Under the pieces are notes generated by a model. The model made no database searches. It had not been told where the DNA came from and was given only the letters and a program-made list of their open reading frames with translations. DNA of 41,949 bases, from positions 1 to 41,949 of the forward strand of contig DAIRBY010000027.1 of NCBI GenBank assembly GCA_036796975.1, read 5' to 3'. The number at the start of each line of letters is the position of its first letter. Positions within the stretch are counted from its first letter, which is position 1. A program made the translations under genes and the position numbers. Below, in pieces: positions 32,194 to 40,549 of this stretch. Origin of the DNA: UBA8190 sp003453695. GTDB lineage: Bacteria > Actinomycetota > Acidimicrobiia > Acidimicrobiales > UBA8190.

Positions 32194-34818
32194 TCAGCCG
32201 ACCGCGCCCTCCATCTGCAGCTCGATCAGCCGGCTCCACTCCACGGCGTACTCCATGGGCAGGGTCCGGGTGACCGGCTCGATGAAGCCGTTCACGATGA
32301 GGCTCATGGCCGCGCTCTCCGACAGCCCGCGGCTCATGAGGTAGAAGAGTTGGTCCTCGCCCACCTTCGACACGGTCGCCTCGTGGCCGATCTGGGCGTC
32401 GCGTTCCTCGACCTCCATGTAGGGCTTGGTCTCGGAGGTGGAGTCCTCGTCGAGGATGAGGGCGTCGCAGCGCACGAAGCTCTTGGCGTGCTTGGCGCCC
32501 TCCTCGACACGCACCAGGCCGCGGTAGGTCGAGAGGCCGCCGTCCTTGGAGATCGACTTGGACACGATGGTCGAGGTCGTCTCCGGAGCAACGTGGATCA
32601 TCTTGGCGCCGGCGTCCTGGTGCTGGCCGGGGCCGGCGTATGCCACCGAGAGCACCTCACCCGAGGCCTTGGGCCCCATCAAGTACACCGACGGGTACTT
32701 CATCGTGAGCCGGCTGTTGTGGACGATGAACCCCTCGGCCACGAAGTTGCCCGTCCCCTCCACCTCGATGTCCCATGTGGGGGCGACGCGAACGGGTTCG
32801 CTCACTTCGACTCGCCGGATCTCAACCGACTCCGGGAGCGCGATCTGTGAGCGCCCAACGTTGCGGAACCAACGGAGAGAAGCCGGCGGTTGAGCCAGGG
32901 CGGCCTGCCGGAGGCCCTCGCTCACATGGGCGAGGAGACGGCCGTCGGTACGGAATTCGAGCCGATGACTGCCACGGCTCGTCGCTTTGTAGTCGAGAAT
33001 TTCCACCTGGCGTTCCTCGTCGGACTCGGTAAAGAGACGCGACGAGATCCCAAGCGAGGTCAAGATCGCGGCGACATCCTCCAGGAGCGCCCGGTTCACC
33101 GACTTGATACTGAAGCCCCGCGTACCGCTCGAGGCACACCTGTCTGAGTCCAGGTATCCAGCCACGAAGGAGAGCCGCTGGCTCTCAGGAAGGTCGAGCA
33201 CCCAGTCGGGTACCCGCTTGGCTCGCGCACCGGTGACGAACCCATTCGCTTCGAAGAGGTCAGCCAGCTCGACACTCGACCAGCGAAGGGTTACTCGATC
33301 TCGACGCTCCTCGGGGACCGTGCTCGGCATCAGTCGCGCCATGATCTCGAGCAACCTCGAACGGGCCCGGTCCGCCTCTGGGACCGAGAACGTCACCCTG
33401 GCCCACCGAGTTCCTCCGTCGGAAGCCGGCTCCCGCTCAATGGACCCGTCGCCCACGAAGAGCCCGAACAACCACATGAGATCCTCAGTGGTCTCCTCCG
33501 GGATATCCAAGCGGGCAGAGCGAAGCCGCCGGCTCTCAAATGCGGCACGGTATTGATTTCCACCGGTGAAGACGGTCCACATGTTCGGAATCTCGAGCTT
33601 GTGCGGGTGGCCGTAGTCCTTCGAGGTCGAGGGCAGGATGGCCTCGGACAGCTGGTCGCAGCGTACGTAGGCGAGTTCGTAACGGCCCAGCTTCTTCGCC
33701 CTGTGGGGGTCATAGGCGTAGCTATAAAACGGGTGGTTGTCCGTGGCCTGGATGGAACGCATCCCGGCTTTGACCTCACGAACCCACTGATTGCCAGAGA
33801 AGCGCTTTGCCCGCACAGTGCGGAAGCAGAGCTCCCCGGTCGAATCGTCATACGAGAGGACCTTCTCGCCTGGAACCAGCAGCTCGATCGGCTTCACTCC
33901 GCTCGGCGTCGTCACCCGAGTGCCCTCTGCCAGACACCCGATGTTGCCGTCGATCCATTCGACGTGAGCCTCGGCTTCTGCACGGGCCCGCTTGGTGACG
34001 AGGTTGTAGACGTTGGTCGACCAGTTCTGGATGGTCGTGTAGGTGATGCGCGATCCCGGCAGGGCGACCAGCTCGACCACCGCCGAGTGGAGCGAGTCGG
34101 TGGTGTAGACGGGGGCTGAGCACCCCTCCACGTAGTGCACCTTCGAACCCTCGTCGGCGATGATGAGCGTTCTCTCGAACTGGCCCATGTTCTCGGCGTT
34201 GATGCGGAAGTAGGCCTGGAGCGGCATGTCCAGGTCGACGCCGGGCGGGACGTAGATGAACGATCCCCCGGACCAGACCGCCGAGTTGAGGGCGGCGAAC
34301 TTGTTGTCGTTGGGCGGGATGACCGTGCCGAACCACTTGCGCACGATGTCCGGGTAGTCCCGTACCGCCGTGTCCATGTCGCAGAACAGCACCCCGCGGT
34401 GTTCGAGGTCCTCACGGTTGCGGTGGAACACGACTTCACTTTCGTACTGTGCCGTCACGCCGGCCAGGTACTTCCGCTCGGCCTCGGGGATGCCCAGCTT
34501 GTCGTAGGTGGACTTGATGGACTCGGGCAGCTCCTCCCAGTCCTTCACCTGCTTCTCGGTGGGCTTGATGTAGTAGTAGATGTCGTCGAAGTTGAGGTCC
34601 GGCATGTTCACGGCGAACCACGGCGCCATGGGCTTGGCCATGAAGCGCTGGAGGGCCCGGAGCCGGAACTTGAGCATCCATTCCGGCTCCTTCTTCATGA
34701 GCGACATCTCCCGGACGATCTCCTCCGAGAGGCCCTTCTTGGGCTTGAACACGTAGTCCTCGACGTCGCTCCAGCCCAGCTTGTACCGGCCCAGATCGAG
34801 GTCGTTGGTCGTGGTCAT
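32194..34818 (-). CDS. sufB: SufB, Fe-S scaffold, precursor containing an intein
   Basis: An 874-residue precursor; splicing would leave 467 residues, normal for SufB. Extein landmarks: YYYIKPTEKQVKDWEELP, GVLFCDMDTAVRDYP, AALNSAVWSGGSFIYVPPGV, EGCSAPVYTTDSLHSAVVELV, then after the intein SRLTMKYPSVYLMGPKA, AGPGQHQDAGAKMIHVAPETTS and SRGLSESAAMSLIVNGFIEP. SufB with SufC and SufD builds clusters on this scaffold. The intein sits between Gly294 and the Ser of WIDGNIG/SRLTMKYP, a highly conserved stretch, so an unspliced protein should be inactive. The start ATG 34818 has GGAGGAG upstream. The promoter overlaps a palindrome at 34874-34885. Confidence 0.95.
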   Translation of the reverse strand: MTTTNDLDLGRYKLGWSDVEDYVFKPKKGLSEEIVREMSLMKKEPEWMLKFRLRALQRFMAKPMAPWFAVNMPDLNFDDIYYYIKPTEKQVKDWEELPESIKSTYDKLGIPEAERKYLAGVTAQYESEVVFHRNREDLEHRGVLFCDMDTAVRDYPDIVRKWFGTVIPPNDNKFAALNSAVWSGGSFIYVPPGVDLDMPLQAYFRINAENMGQFERTLIIADEGSKVHYVEGCSAPVYTTDSLHSAVVELVALPGSRITYTTIQNWSTNVYNLVTKRARAEAEAHVEWIDGNIGCLAEGTRVTTPSGVKPIELLVPGEKVLSYDDSTGELCFRTVRAKRFSGNQWVREVKAGMRSIQATDNHPFYSYAYDPHRAKKLGRYELAYVRCDQLSEAILPSTSKDYGHPHKLEIPNMWTVFTGGNQYRAAFESRRLRSARLDIPEETTEDLMWLFGLFVGDGSIEREPASDGGTRWARVTFSVPEADRARSRLLEIMARLMPSTVPEERRDRVTLRWSSVELADLFEANGFVTGARAKRVPDWVLDLPESQRLSFVAGYLDSDRCASSGTRGFSIKSVNRALLEDVAAILTSLGISSRLFTESDEERQVEILDYKATSRGSHRLEFRTDGRLLAHVSEGLRQAALAQPPASLRWFRNVGRSQIALPESVEIRRVEVSEPVRVAPTWDIEVEGTGNFVAEGFIVHNSRLTMKYPSVYLMGPKASGEVLSVAYAGPGQHQDAGAKMIHVAPETTSTIVSKSISKDGGLSTYRGLVRVEEGAKHAKSFVRCDALILDEDSTSETKPYMEVEERDAQIGHEATVSKVGEDQLFYLMSRGLSESAAMSLIVNGFIEPVTRTLPMEYAVEWSRLIELQMEGAVG
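32716..33936 (-). mobile_element. Intein with LAGLIDADG homing endonuclease in sufB
   Basis: A 407-residue in-frame insert in SufB. Splicing residues are complete: Cys1 (CLAEGTRVTTPSG, block A), Thr65 and His68 (QATDNHPF, block B), the block F region APTWDIEVEGTGNFVAEGFI, penultimate His406, terminal Asn407, and Ser as the first C-extein residue. Two dodecapeptide motifs mark the endonuclease: WLFGLFVGDGS with Asp163 and FVAGYLDSDR with Asp265. In the second, Arg replaces the usual final Gly, so cleavage activity is uncertain. The insert looks poorer in G+C than the exteins, in keeping with horizontal arrival. Mycobacterial SufB also carries inteins; whether the site is the same needs alignment. 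Confidence 0.95.
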
Positions 34819-34872
34819 AGGTCTCCTCCGGGGCGGGCTCGGAGCTGGCCCGCCCTGGTCAACGGGATTTCT

Positions 34873-34887
34873 CCTATCTAGATAGTA
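34873..34887 (-). promoter_or_regulatory. sufB promoter with overlapping palindromic operator
   Basis: On the minus strand TACTAT (34887-34882) is a plausible -10 with a leader of about 55-60 nt to ATG 34818. It overlaps CTATCTAGATAG (34874-34885), a perfect 12-bp palindrome. Read as ACTATCTAGATAGG it shares ACTA-N4-GATAG with the element before sufC1, so one Fe-S-responsive repressor may bind both. No regulator gene is adjacent. Confidence 0.55.
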
Positions 34888-34999
34888 ACAACCCCGAGGG
34901 TCGCCGGGTACAGGCTCACCCTCACCCCCCGAGCCCGCCCAGCCTCACCAAGAACCTGCCCAGGTGTCCGGGCCCCCACGCCCGCGGTGACCGGGCAGG

Positions 35000-36073
35000 T
35001 CAGGAGGCGAGAAAGGTGAGGTCGATCGTCGGGGAGAAGCCAGGCGGGAGGTGCACGGCCTGGCCGCTCACCGCCAGGGTGACGTTGAGGGCGTCCCCCA
35101 GGCGCAGCAGCACCGTCGAGGAGGCCGACACCGTCTGTGAGTCCCCGGCATGGAGCGTGCCCGTCCACAGCACCTGCCCGGTGGCGCTGTTGGTGGCCTC
35201 GATCCAACAGGGCCCGGTGGCGTTGACGATGAGGGTGTAGGGGGCGGCGGGGACGCGATAGGAGGCCGCCGTCGACGACGCCGTGACCGAGTCGAGCCCG
35301 TTCGAGACGCCGTGACCGGACGAGGAACGCGTCGAGGATGTGGCGGGACTGCGCGACGGCGTCCGAGCCGGCGGGGCAGCGCTTCGATGCGCGCTGGTGG
35401 TGGACCGATGGGTCGACGACGCCGTGCTCGGACTGTGCGACGGCGCCTTGGCCAACACCAGGCCGATGACCACGCCGATCACCACGACGGCGGCCACGGT
35501 CCACACGAAGGGGCTCCGATCGTTGGCACGCCGCGGCGGCGGCATCGTCGAACGCGATGGTCCCGGGCCGTACAGGTTGCGGGCCGCCACGAGCTCGCGC
35601 ACGGCGTCGGCGGCCGAGATGCGGTGCGCGCTGCGAGGGCCGGGAGGGGCACCGTCGGGCTCCGAGGCGGCGGGAAGATCGGCGGGCGCCGCTTCGACGG
35701 GCTCCTCGACGGGCACCGTGACAGCCGGTGGGCCCGATCGCTCGGCCAGCACCGGCGCCCGTCCTGCGGTGACCCCGCTCGACGCCAGCAGGGTGGTGGG
35801 GGCCGCCTTCGGTCGGCGACGGGTCCCCGACGCGCCTCGCCCGTTGCGTGTTCCGGCGGCAACCGGGCTCTCGGCCGCTTGTGCCACCGGGGCGGACACG
35901 CGCACCCTCGCCTCGACAGCGGCGCGGTGGTCGGAGAGGTGACGCAGGGTCTCGAGGGTCTGGTGATAGTCGCGTACCGAGGACCGCTCGCTTCCGAGGC
36001 GACGTCGAATGGCACCGGCCGTCACGCCGAGCCCGACCACGACGACGACGGCGACGAGAAGAGCTGAAGTCAC
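35000..36073 (-). CDS. Membrane protein with SepX-like N-terminus and RodZ-type DUF4115 domain
   Basis: About 357 residues. The first TM helix (SALLVAVVVVVGLGVTAGAI) is followed by RRRLGSERSSVRDYHQTLETLRHL, resembling the juxtamembrane S-E-R-S...F-H-x-x-L of the protein at 4976-5548. A long disordered Pro/Ala-rich part follows, then a second TM helix (FVWTVAAVVVIGVVIGLVLAK), a Ser/Thr-rich linker and a C-terminal domain (CWIEATNSATGQVLWTGTLHAGDSQTV...LRLGDALNVTLAVSGQAVHLP) that matches DUF4115, the periplasmic domain of the cytoskeletal protein RodZ. A role in cell shape or division is likely but inferred. No RodZ helix-turn-helix is present. GTG 36073 is chosen; an upstream start at 36151 would add 26 residues before the TM helix. 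Confidence 0.65.
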   Translation of the reverse strand: MTSALLVAVVVVVGLGVTAGAIRRRLGSERSSVRDYHQTLETLRHLSDHRAAVEARVRVSAPVAQAAESPVAAGTRNGRGASGTRRRPKAAPTTLLASSGVTAGRAPVLAERSGPPAVTVPVEEPVEAAPADLPAASEPDGAPPGPRSAHRISAADAVRELVAARNLYGPGPSRSTMPPPRRANDRSPFVWTVAAVVVIGVVIGLVLAKAPSHSPSTASSTHRSTTSAHRSAAPPARTPSRSPATSSTRSSSGHGVSNGLDSVTASSTAASYRVPAAPYTLIVNATGPCWIEATNSATGQVLWTGTLHAGDSQTVSASSTVLLRLGDALNVTLAVSGQAVHLPPGFSPTIDLTFLAS

Positions 36074-36177
36074 CGTCCCCCATTCAACTCCGCTCCGCTC
36101 CGCCCCGGTAACCGGGCCCGGCCGTCCCGCAGCAACTGGAGGAGACAGCAAGAGAATTGTCCGGGCCGTGGACGGGC

Positions 36178-36212
36178 GGCCCTCGGCCCTCGGCCCTCGG
36201 CCCTCGGCCCTC
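36178..36212. repeat. Five tandem copies of GGCCCTC
   Basis: A perfect 7-bp tandem repeat (five copies, 35 bp) that runs into the stop codon of the luciferase-like gene at 36211. It is downstream of that gene and upstream of the membrane-protein gene on the minus strand. A short microsatellite of this kind could vary in copy number; because the stop is at its end, only the 3' untranslated region would change. Confidence 0.8.
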
Positions 36213-37449
36213 AGAGTTGGGGGGTGGCGGGCACGGCGTAGTCGTCGGCGACGCGCCGAGGCGGAGGCCGGCGGGCCAGCGCCGCCTCGATCGCCGGAGC
36301 GAGCCGTTTCGCCTTGGCGGCCTCCAGACCCTGGGCCCGGTCCAGGAACTCCGGCATCACGGCCTGGGCGAACAGCTCCAGGGACTCGCAGATGTCCTCG
36401 TGGCGGTTGCGGCCCGCCTGGGAGACGAAGATGAGCTGGTCGACGCCGGCGTCCTCGTAGGTGCGGACCAGGTCACGGATCTGCACCGGCGTGCCCACCG
36501 CCCCCCGCAGCACCTTGGCCAGATGGGCCCCCAGCTCCTGGCCCATCTGGGCGGCCACGGCCCGGTTGAACCCGAACCGGTCCCGGTTCTCCTCGAATTC
36601 CTGCCAGATGTCGGTCCGCCCCGGCCGGTGGGTCCCGAACCCGTAGTAATGGGCCAGCGAGTAGCCGAAGAAGTGGGCGCCGTCGATGCCGCGCTCGATG
36701 GCGGTCTCCTCGTCCTGGTGGCACATGAGCGGCAGCACGCACGCCAGGTTGGCGTTGACGGCGAACCCGGCCGGGAGGCACCGCTCGGAGGCGATGGTGC
36801 CGTAGTAGTCGGCCACCCAGGCCCTGGCCTCGTCCGCCTCCACGAACGAGAAGGACAGGGCGCCGATCCCCCTGGTCGCCGCCATGTGGATCGTCTCTCG
36901 GCGTGAGCAGGCCACCCACAAGGGTGGGTGGGGCTTCTGGAGCGGCTTGGGCACCAGGTTGCGAGGCGGCATGTGCACGAACTCTCCGTCATGGCCGGCG
37001 AACGGCTCCTCGACGAAGAGCCGGGTGACCACGTCGATGGCCTCCTCCCACTGGGCCCGCTTGCTGGGGCGGTCCACCCCAAATCCGCCCAGCTCCATCT
37101 CGGAGCTGGCCTCCCCCGTGCCCAGCTCCACCCGTCCGTTCGACACGAGGTCCAACGTGGCGACGCGCTCGGCGACGCGAGCGGGGTGGTTGAACCCCGG
37201 GGGCAGCTGCACGATCCCGTGACCGAGACGGATGTGCCGGGTCCGCTGGCTGGCGGCGGCCAGGAACACCTCGGGAGCCGAAGAGTGCGAGTACTCCTCG
37301 AGGAAGTGGTGCTCGACCTCCCACACGTAGTCGAAACCGAGACGGTCGGCGAGCTCGACCTGCTCGAGCGCCTGGGTCAGGAGCAGGTGCTCGTCGTCGG
37401 CCCTCCACGGCCGCGGGAGCTGATGCTCGTAGAAGATCCCGAAGCGCAC
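36211..37449 (-). CDS. Luciferase-like (LLM class) flavin-dependent oxidoreductase
   Basis: 412 residues. Bacterial luciferase-like TIM barrel: MRFGIFYEHQLPRPW, VWEVEHHFLEEYSHSSAPEVFLAA, RLGHGIVQLPPGFNHPARVAERVATLDLVSNGRVELGTG and KPHPPLWVACSRRETIHMAATRGIG. Members use FMNH2 or F420 to oxidise or reduce varied substrates; the EHHF and H-S-S-A-P signature is closer to the FMN monooxygenase branch, but this is not decisive. A flavin-reductase gene lies 0.7 kb upstream on the same strand and could supply reduced FMN. The GTG start at 37449 has no clear ribosome site. Confidence 0.82.
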   Translation of the reverse strand: MRFGIFYEHQLPRPWRADDEHLLLTQALEQVELADRLGFDYVWEVEHHFLEEYSHSSAPEVFLAAASQRTRHIRLGHGIVQLPPGFNHPARVAERVATLDLVSNGRVELGTGEASSEMELGGFGVDRPSKRAQWEEAIDVVTRLFVEEPFAGHDGEFVHMPPRNLVPKPLQKPHPPLWVACSRRETIHMAATRGIGALSFSFVEADEARAWVADYYGTIASERCLPAGFAVNANLACVLPLMCHQDEETAIERGIDGAHFFGYSLAHYYGFGTHRPGRTDIWQEFEENRDRFGFNRAVAAQMGQELGAHLAKVLRGAVGTPVQIRDLVRTYEDAGVDQLIFVSQAGRNRHEDICESLELFAQAVMPEFLDRAQGLEAAKAKRLAPAIEAALARRPPPRRVADDYAVPATPQL

Positions 37450-37511
37450 CGGTGCCTATCGCCCGTCGATGTCGGCCGTGGCCTCGAGTACCGGTCGACC
37501 GTGGTCGTCGC

Positions 37512-38063
37512 TCACGTGCGCAACCCGCGATAGGGACGGCGGCCGGGGTCGATGTCCTTGCGCCGAGGGTTGGACTGGTCGCGCTTGGACAGCACCGGAT
37601 CGGCGATCCCCCAGTCGGCGCCCACGTCGGGGTCGTCCCACGCCAGGCCGAGCTCGTCCTCGGGGTTGTAGTAGCCGTCGACCAGGTACCAAAGCAGCAG
37701 GTCGGTGTGGCTGGCGAAGCCGTGGGCCACGCCGGGAGGGATGAACAGCCCCCGGTCCTCGTTCCCGTCGAGGTCCAACACCATGGTGGCGCCGTCGGTG
37801 GGCGAGCCCACCCGCAGGTCGTGGAGCACCACCCTGGCCCGGCCCCGCAGCAGGTACCAGTAGTCGGCTTGGTGCAGGTGGTAGTGCAGCCCCACGACCG
37901 CCCCGGCTTGTTTCTCGGAACGGTTCCCCTGCACCATCTCGCGTCCGAGGGGGAACCACGAGCGGCGATAGGTCTCGACGAACCGGCCCCGCTCGTCGCC
38001 GTGGACGGCGGGCTCCGCCACCAAGACGTCGACGATCTCCGAGGACGGGGTCAGGGTGGGCAC
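37512..38063 (-). CDS. dTDP-4-dehydrorhamnose 3,5-epimerase-like cupin
   Basis: 183 residues. RmlC-family signatures: GDERGRFVETYRRSWF, QGNRSEKQAGAVVGLHYHLHQADYWYLLRGRARVVLHDLR (with the active-site His in GLHYH) and FIPPGVAHGFASHTDLLLWYLVDGYYNPEDELGLAWDDPDVGADWGI. RmlC epimerises dTDP-4-keto-6-deoxyglucose on the way to dTDP-rhamnose; related epimerases act on other NDP-sugars. No rmlA/B/D gene is adjacent. GTG 38063 is supported by the -10 box TAGATT 8 nt upstream. Confidence 0.85.
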   Translation of the reverse strand: MPTLTPSSEIVDVLVAEPAVHGDERGRFVETYRRSWFPLGREMVQGNRSEKQAGAVVGLHYHLHQADYWYLLRGRARVVLHDLRVGSPTDGATMVLDLDGNEDRGLFIPPGVAHGFASHTDLLLWYLVDGYYNPEDELGLAWDDPDVGADWGIADPVLSKRDQSNPRRKDIDPGRRPYRGLRT

Positions 38064-38071
38064 GGGGCGTC

Positions 38072-38077
38072 AATCTA
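38072..38077 (-). promoter_or_regulatory. -10 box (TAGATT) for the epimerase gene
   Basis: Minus-strand TAGATT, 8 nt, then GTG 38063; no ribosome site. Another case of the leaderless-type arrangement. Confidence 0.5.
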
Positions 38078-38104
38078 CCCAGCGCGGGAGATCGGGCCCT
38101 GCGC

Positions 38105-38659
38105 TCAGGAGTCGAAGCGGCCGAACCCGCCCCGGTAGTAGAGCAGCGGGCGGCCCTTCGGGTCGACGCCCATGTCGTGCACCTCGCCCACGATCAGCTC
38201 GTGGTCCCCGGCGTCGTGGGTGCGAAGCAGCGTGCACTCGACCCAGGCCAGGACGTCCTGGAGGATCGGCGAGCCGTTGCCGGCCGGGCGCCACCCCACA
38301 CCGTCGAACTTGTCGCCGCCCGACGCCGCGAAGTCCCGGGACAGGGCCTCTTGGGCCTCGGAGAGGATGTTCACGCAGAACCTCCCCACCTTGGCGATGC
38401 GGGGCCAGCTGGTGGACGACTTGCCCGGGGACACCACCACCAGGGGTGGATCGAGCGACAGCGAGGCGAAGGCCTGGCAGGTGAAGCCGACGGGGTCGCC
38501 GCCGTCCATGCCCGTCACCACGGTGACCCCGGTGGCGAAGTGGCCGAGCACCTCGCGAAAACGCGCCGTGTCGAAGTTCCTCGCACCTGACGGCGCGCCG
38601 TCCGAATCGTCGAGCGACCAGGCTCCCGGCACGTCCTGCACGTCGTCGTCGCTCGTCAC
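38105..38659 (-). CDS. Flavin reductase-like FMN-binding split-barrel protein
   Basis: 184 residues. The core FREVLGHFATGVTVVTGMDGGDPVGFTCQAFASLSLDPPLVVVSPGKSSTSWPRI and FCVNILSEAQEALSRDFAASGGDKFDGVGW is the HpaC/flavin reductase family, which reduces FMN or FAD with NAD(P)H for partner monooxygenases. An N-terminal extension of about 30 acidic residues precedes it. GTG 38659 is chosen because GAGGAC lies at proper spacing. It may serve the luciferase-like oxidoreductase downstream, with only the epimerase gene between. Confidence 0.85.
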   Translation of the reverse strand: MTSDDDVQDVPGAWSLDDSDGAPSGARNFDTARFREVLGHFATGVTVVTGMDGGDPVGFTCQAFASLSLDPPLVVVSPGKSSTSWPRIAKVGRFCVNILSEAQEALSRDFAASGGDKFDGVGWRPAGNGSPILQDVLAWVECTLLRTHDAGDHELIVGEVHDMGVDPKGRPLLYYRGGFGRFDS

Positions 38660-38709
38660 GTCGTCCTCTTCAGCGACCGACGGGCAGCGCACCGCCGGAG
38701 TGGCGCCGT

Positions 38710-39597
38710 CTAGTGCGGCGCCAGTTCGAGCGACAATCCTTCCGCGGCGGCGGTGACGGCGTCGAGACGGGAGGCTCCCGCGGCCGAACAGGCCTCGTCG
38801 ACGAGCCGGTCCATCTCGGTGTCGCCGTGCAGCGGGTCGTGGTGGTAGAGCACTAGGTGCCTGGCTCCGGATTCGGCCGCCACCCGCACGGCGTAGGCCA
38901 CCGTGGAGTGGCCCCACGTCGCCTTCTCGGCGAACTCGGCGTCGGTGTACTGGGCGTCGTGGATCACCAGGTCGGCGCCGTCGCACAACTCGAGCACCGC
39001 ACTCGACACCGTGGTCAGGTCGTTCGGCGCCTGGTGGTCGCTCACGTAGGCGACCGAGTTGCCGTTGGCCTCGATCCGGAAGCCGAGCGTCGTGCCCACG
39101 TGCGGCACCCGGCGCACCGTCACCTTGGCCGACCCCACCGCCACCACGTCGTCGGCCACTTCGGAGAAGGTGATCGACCCGTGCAGCTCCTTCACCTGTA
39201 CGGGGAAGAAGGGCGGGACCACGACGCGGTCGATCACCTCGCACAGCGGCGTGTCTCCCTGCGGGGGGCCGTACACCTCCATGGTGCCGCCGAGGCGCAG
39301 CAGGGGCCGGCAGAAGGGCAACCCGATGATGTGGTCCCAGTGCAGATGGGTGAGGAAGGCGGTGAGCTGGATGGGAGCGTCGAGGCCGAAGCGCTCCTCG
39401 AGTTCGTGGCCGAGCGGCCGCAGCCCGGTGCCGAGGTCGAGGACGATGGGGGCCTCGCCTCCCACCTCCACCGACACACACGACGTGTTGCCGCCGTAGC
39501 GCACGTACTGCTCGCCCGAGCAGGGGCACGAGCCCCTGACCCCGTAGAACCCGACTCGCAGCGCTGTTCCCCCTCCCCCAAGGCAGCGGTCCGCCAC
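38710..39597 (-). CDS. Metallo-beta-lactamase-fold hydrolase
   Basis: 295 residues. MBL fold with the metal motif T-H-L-H-W-D-H, YVSDHQAP, LVIHDAQYTDAEFAEKATWGHST and LVLYHHDPLHGD. The N-terminus GVRGSCPCSGEQYVRYGGNTSCVSVEV, with CPCSG and NTSCV, is typical of a group of MBL proteins annotated as phosphodiesterase- or RNase Z-like; the substrate is unknown. The start GTG 39597 is uncertain because the conserved part begins about 13 residues later. A minus-strand TAGTCT (39619-39614) may be its -10. Confidence 0.82.
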   Translation of the reverse strand: MADRCLGGGGTALRVGFYGVRGSCPCSGEQYVRYGGNTSCVSVEVGGEAPIVLDLGTGLRPLGHELEERFGLDAPIQLTAFLTHLHWDHIIGLPFCRPLLRLGGTMEVYGPPQGDTPLCEVIDRVVVPPFFPVQVKELHGSITFSEVADDVVAVGSAKVTVRRVPHVGTTLGFRIEANGNSVAYVSDHQAPNDLTTVSSAVLELCDGADLVIHDAQYTDAEFAEKATWGHSTVAYAVRVAAESGARHLVLYHHDPLHGDTEMDRLVDEACSAAGASRLDAVTAAAEGLSLELAPH

Positions 39598-39613
39598 CGG
39601 CGGCGCAACGACG

Positions 39614-39623
39614 AGACTACCGT
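39614..39623. promoter_or_regulatory. Overlapping divergent -10 boxes
   Basis: The plus strand reads TACCGT (39618-39623), ending 6 nt before GTG 39630, so the hydrolase transcript is likely leaderless. The minus strand reads TAGTCT (39619-39614), 16 nt before GTG 39597. The two overlap by two bases in the 32-nt gap. Confidence 0.45.
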
Positions 39624-39629
39624 TCGGCG

Positions 39630-40496
39630 GTGCTCGAAGCTCGGGTGACGGCCAACGAGGTGGAGTTCGCCTACCTGGAGGCGGGCCCCGCCGACGGCCC
39701 GCTGGCGCTGTGCCTGCACGGCTTTCCCGACACGGCCCACACCTATCGCCATCTGCTGCCGGCCCTGGCGAGGGCAGGGTTTCACGCCGTGGCCCCGTGG
39801 ATGCGGGGGTACGCCCCGAGCAGTGTCCCGGCCGACGGCGCCTACCAGGCCGGGGCGCTCGCCACCGACGCCTGCGCGTTGCACGAGGCGCTCGGCGGCG
39901 ACGACCGGGCGGTGCTGATCGGCCACGACTGGGGTGCCTTCGCCGCCTACTGCGCGGCGCCCTTCGAGCCGAAGCGCTGGCGCAAGGTAGTGACCGTCGC
40001 CATCCCGCCCCCGGCCATCGTGGCCCAGAGCTTCTTCACCTACGACCAGTTCAAGCGCAGCTTCTACGTCTTCCTCTTCCAGACGCCCCTGGCCGAGATG
40101 GCGCTCGCCACGAGCGACCTCGGATTCGTCGAGCGGCTGTGGGCCGACTGGTCGCCGGGCTACGACTGCGCCTTCGACGTCGCACGGGTGCGCGAGTCGT
40201 TGGCGGAAGGGCCCAACCTGCACGCCGCCGTCGGCTACTACCGGGCCATGCTCGACCCCACCCTGCACCTGCCCGCCTACGCCGCTGCCCAGGCGGCAGC
40301 GGGGAGCCCGCCGCAGCCGACGCTCAACCTCCACGGCGACCACGACGGGTGCTTCGTCCTCGACCCGGCCTCGGACGTGGCCTCGGCGCTGTCGGAGGGG
40401 TCGCGACACGTGCGGGTGGCGGACGCCGGGCACTTCCTCCATCTCGAGCGCCCCGACGAGGTGAACCGGCTCATCCTCGACTTCCTGTCCTGCTGA
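39630..40496 (+). CDS. Alpha/beta hydrolase, epoxide hydrolase / haloalkane dehalogenase-like
   Basis: 288 residues. HGFPD (30-34, oxyanion region), nucleophile elbow IGHDWGAFAAY with Asp100 as nucleophile, a helical cap with several Tyr/Trp residues, and the base His in DAGHFLHLERPDEV. An Asp nucleophile marks the epoxide hydrolase/dehalogenase branch rather than Ser esterases. No signal peptide. The GTG start is supported by the TACCGT box 6 nt upstream. The natural substrate is unknown. Confidence 0.85.
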   Translation: MLEARVTANEVEFAYLEAGPADGPLALCLHGFPDTAHTYRHLLPALARAGFHAVAPWMRGYAPSSVPADGAYQAGALATDACALHEALGGDDRAVLIGHDWGAFAAYCAAPFEPKRWRKVVTVAIPPPAIVAQSFFTYDQFKRSFYVFLFQTPLAEMALATSDLGFVERLWADWSPGYDCAFDVARVRESLAEGPNLHAAVGYYRAMLDPTLHLPAYAAAQAAAGSPPQPTLNLHGDHDGCFVLDPASDVASALSEGSRHVRVADAGHFLHLERPDEVNRLILDFLSC

Positions 40497-40535
40497 CGCC
40501 GGTGCCCCATCCGGAGGGCTCCGACGGCCGCCGCC

Positions 40536-40541
40536 TATCCT
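40536..40541 (+). promoter_or_regulatory. -10 box (TATCCT) for the terminal membrane protein gene
   Basis: TATCCT ends 8 nt before ATG 40550; no ribosome site between. It supports this ATG as the start. Confidence 0.5.
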
Positions 40542-40549
40542 GAGCCCAC

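Noticed and set aside
32716..33936. SufB insert as an insertion sequence or group I intron
   Set aside because: The reading frame is open throughout, with intein blocks at both ends and no transposase, inverted repeats or intron core.
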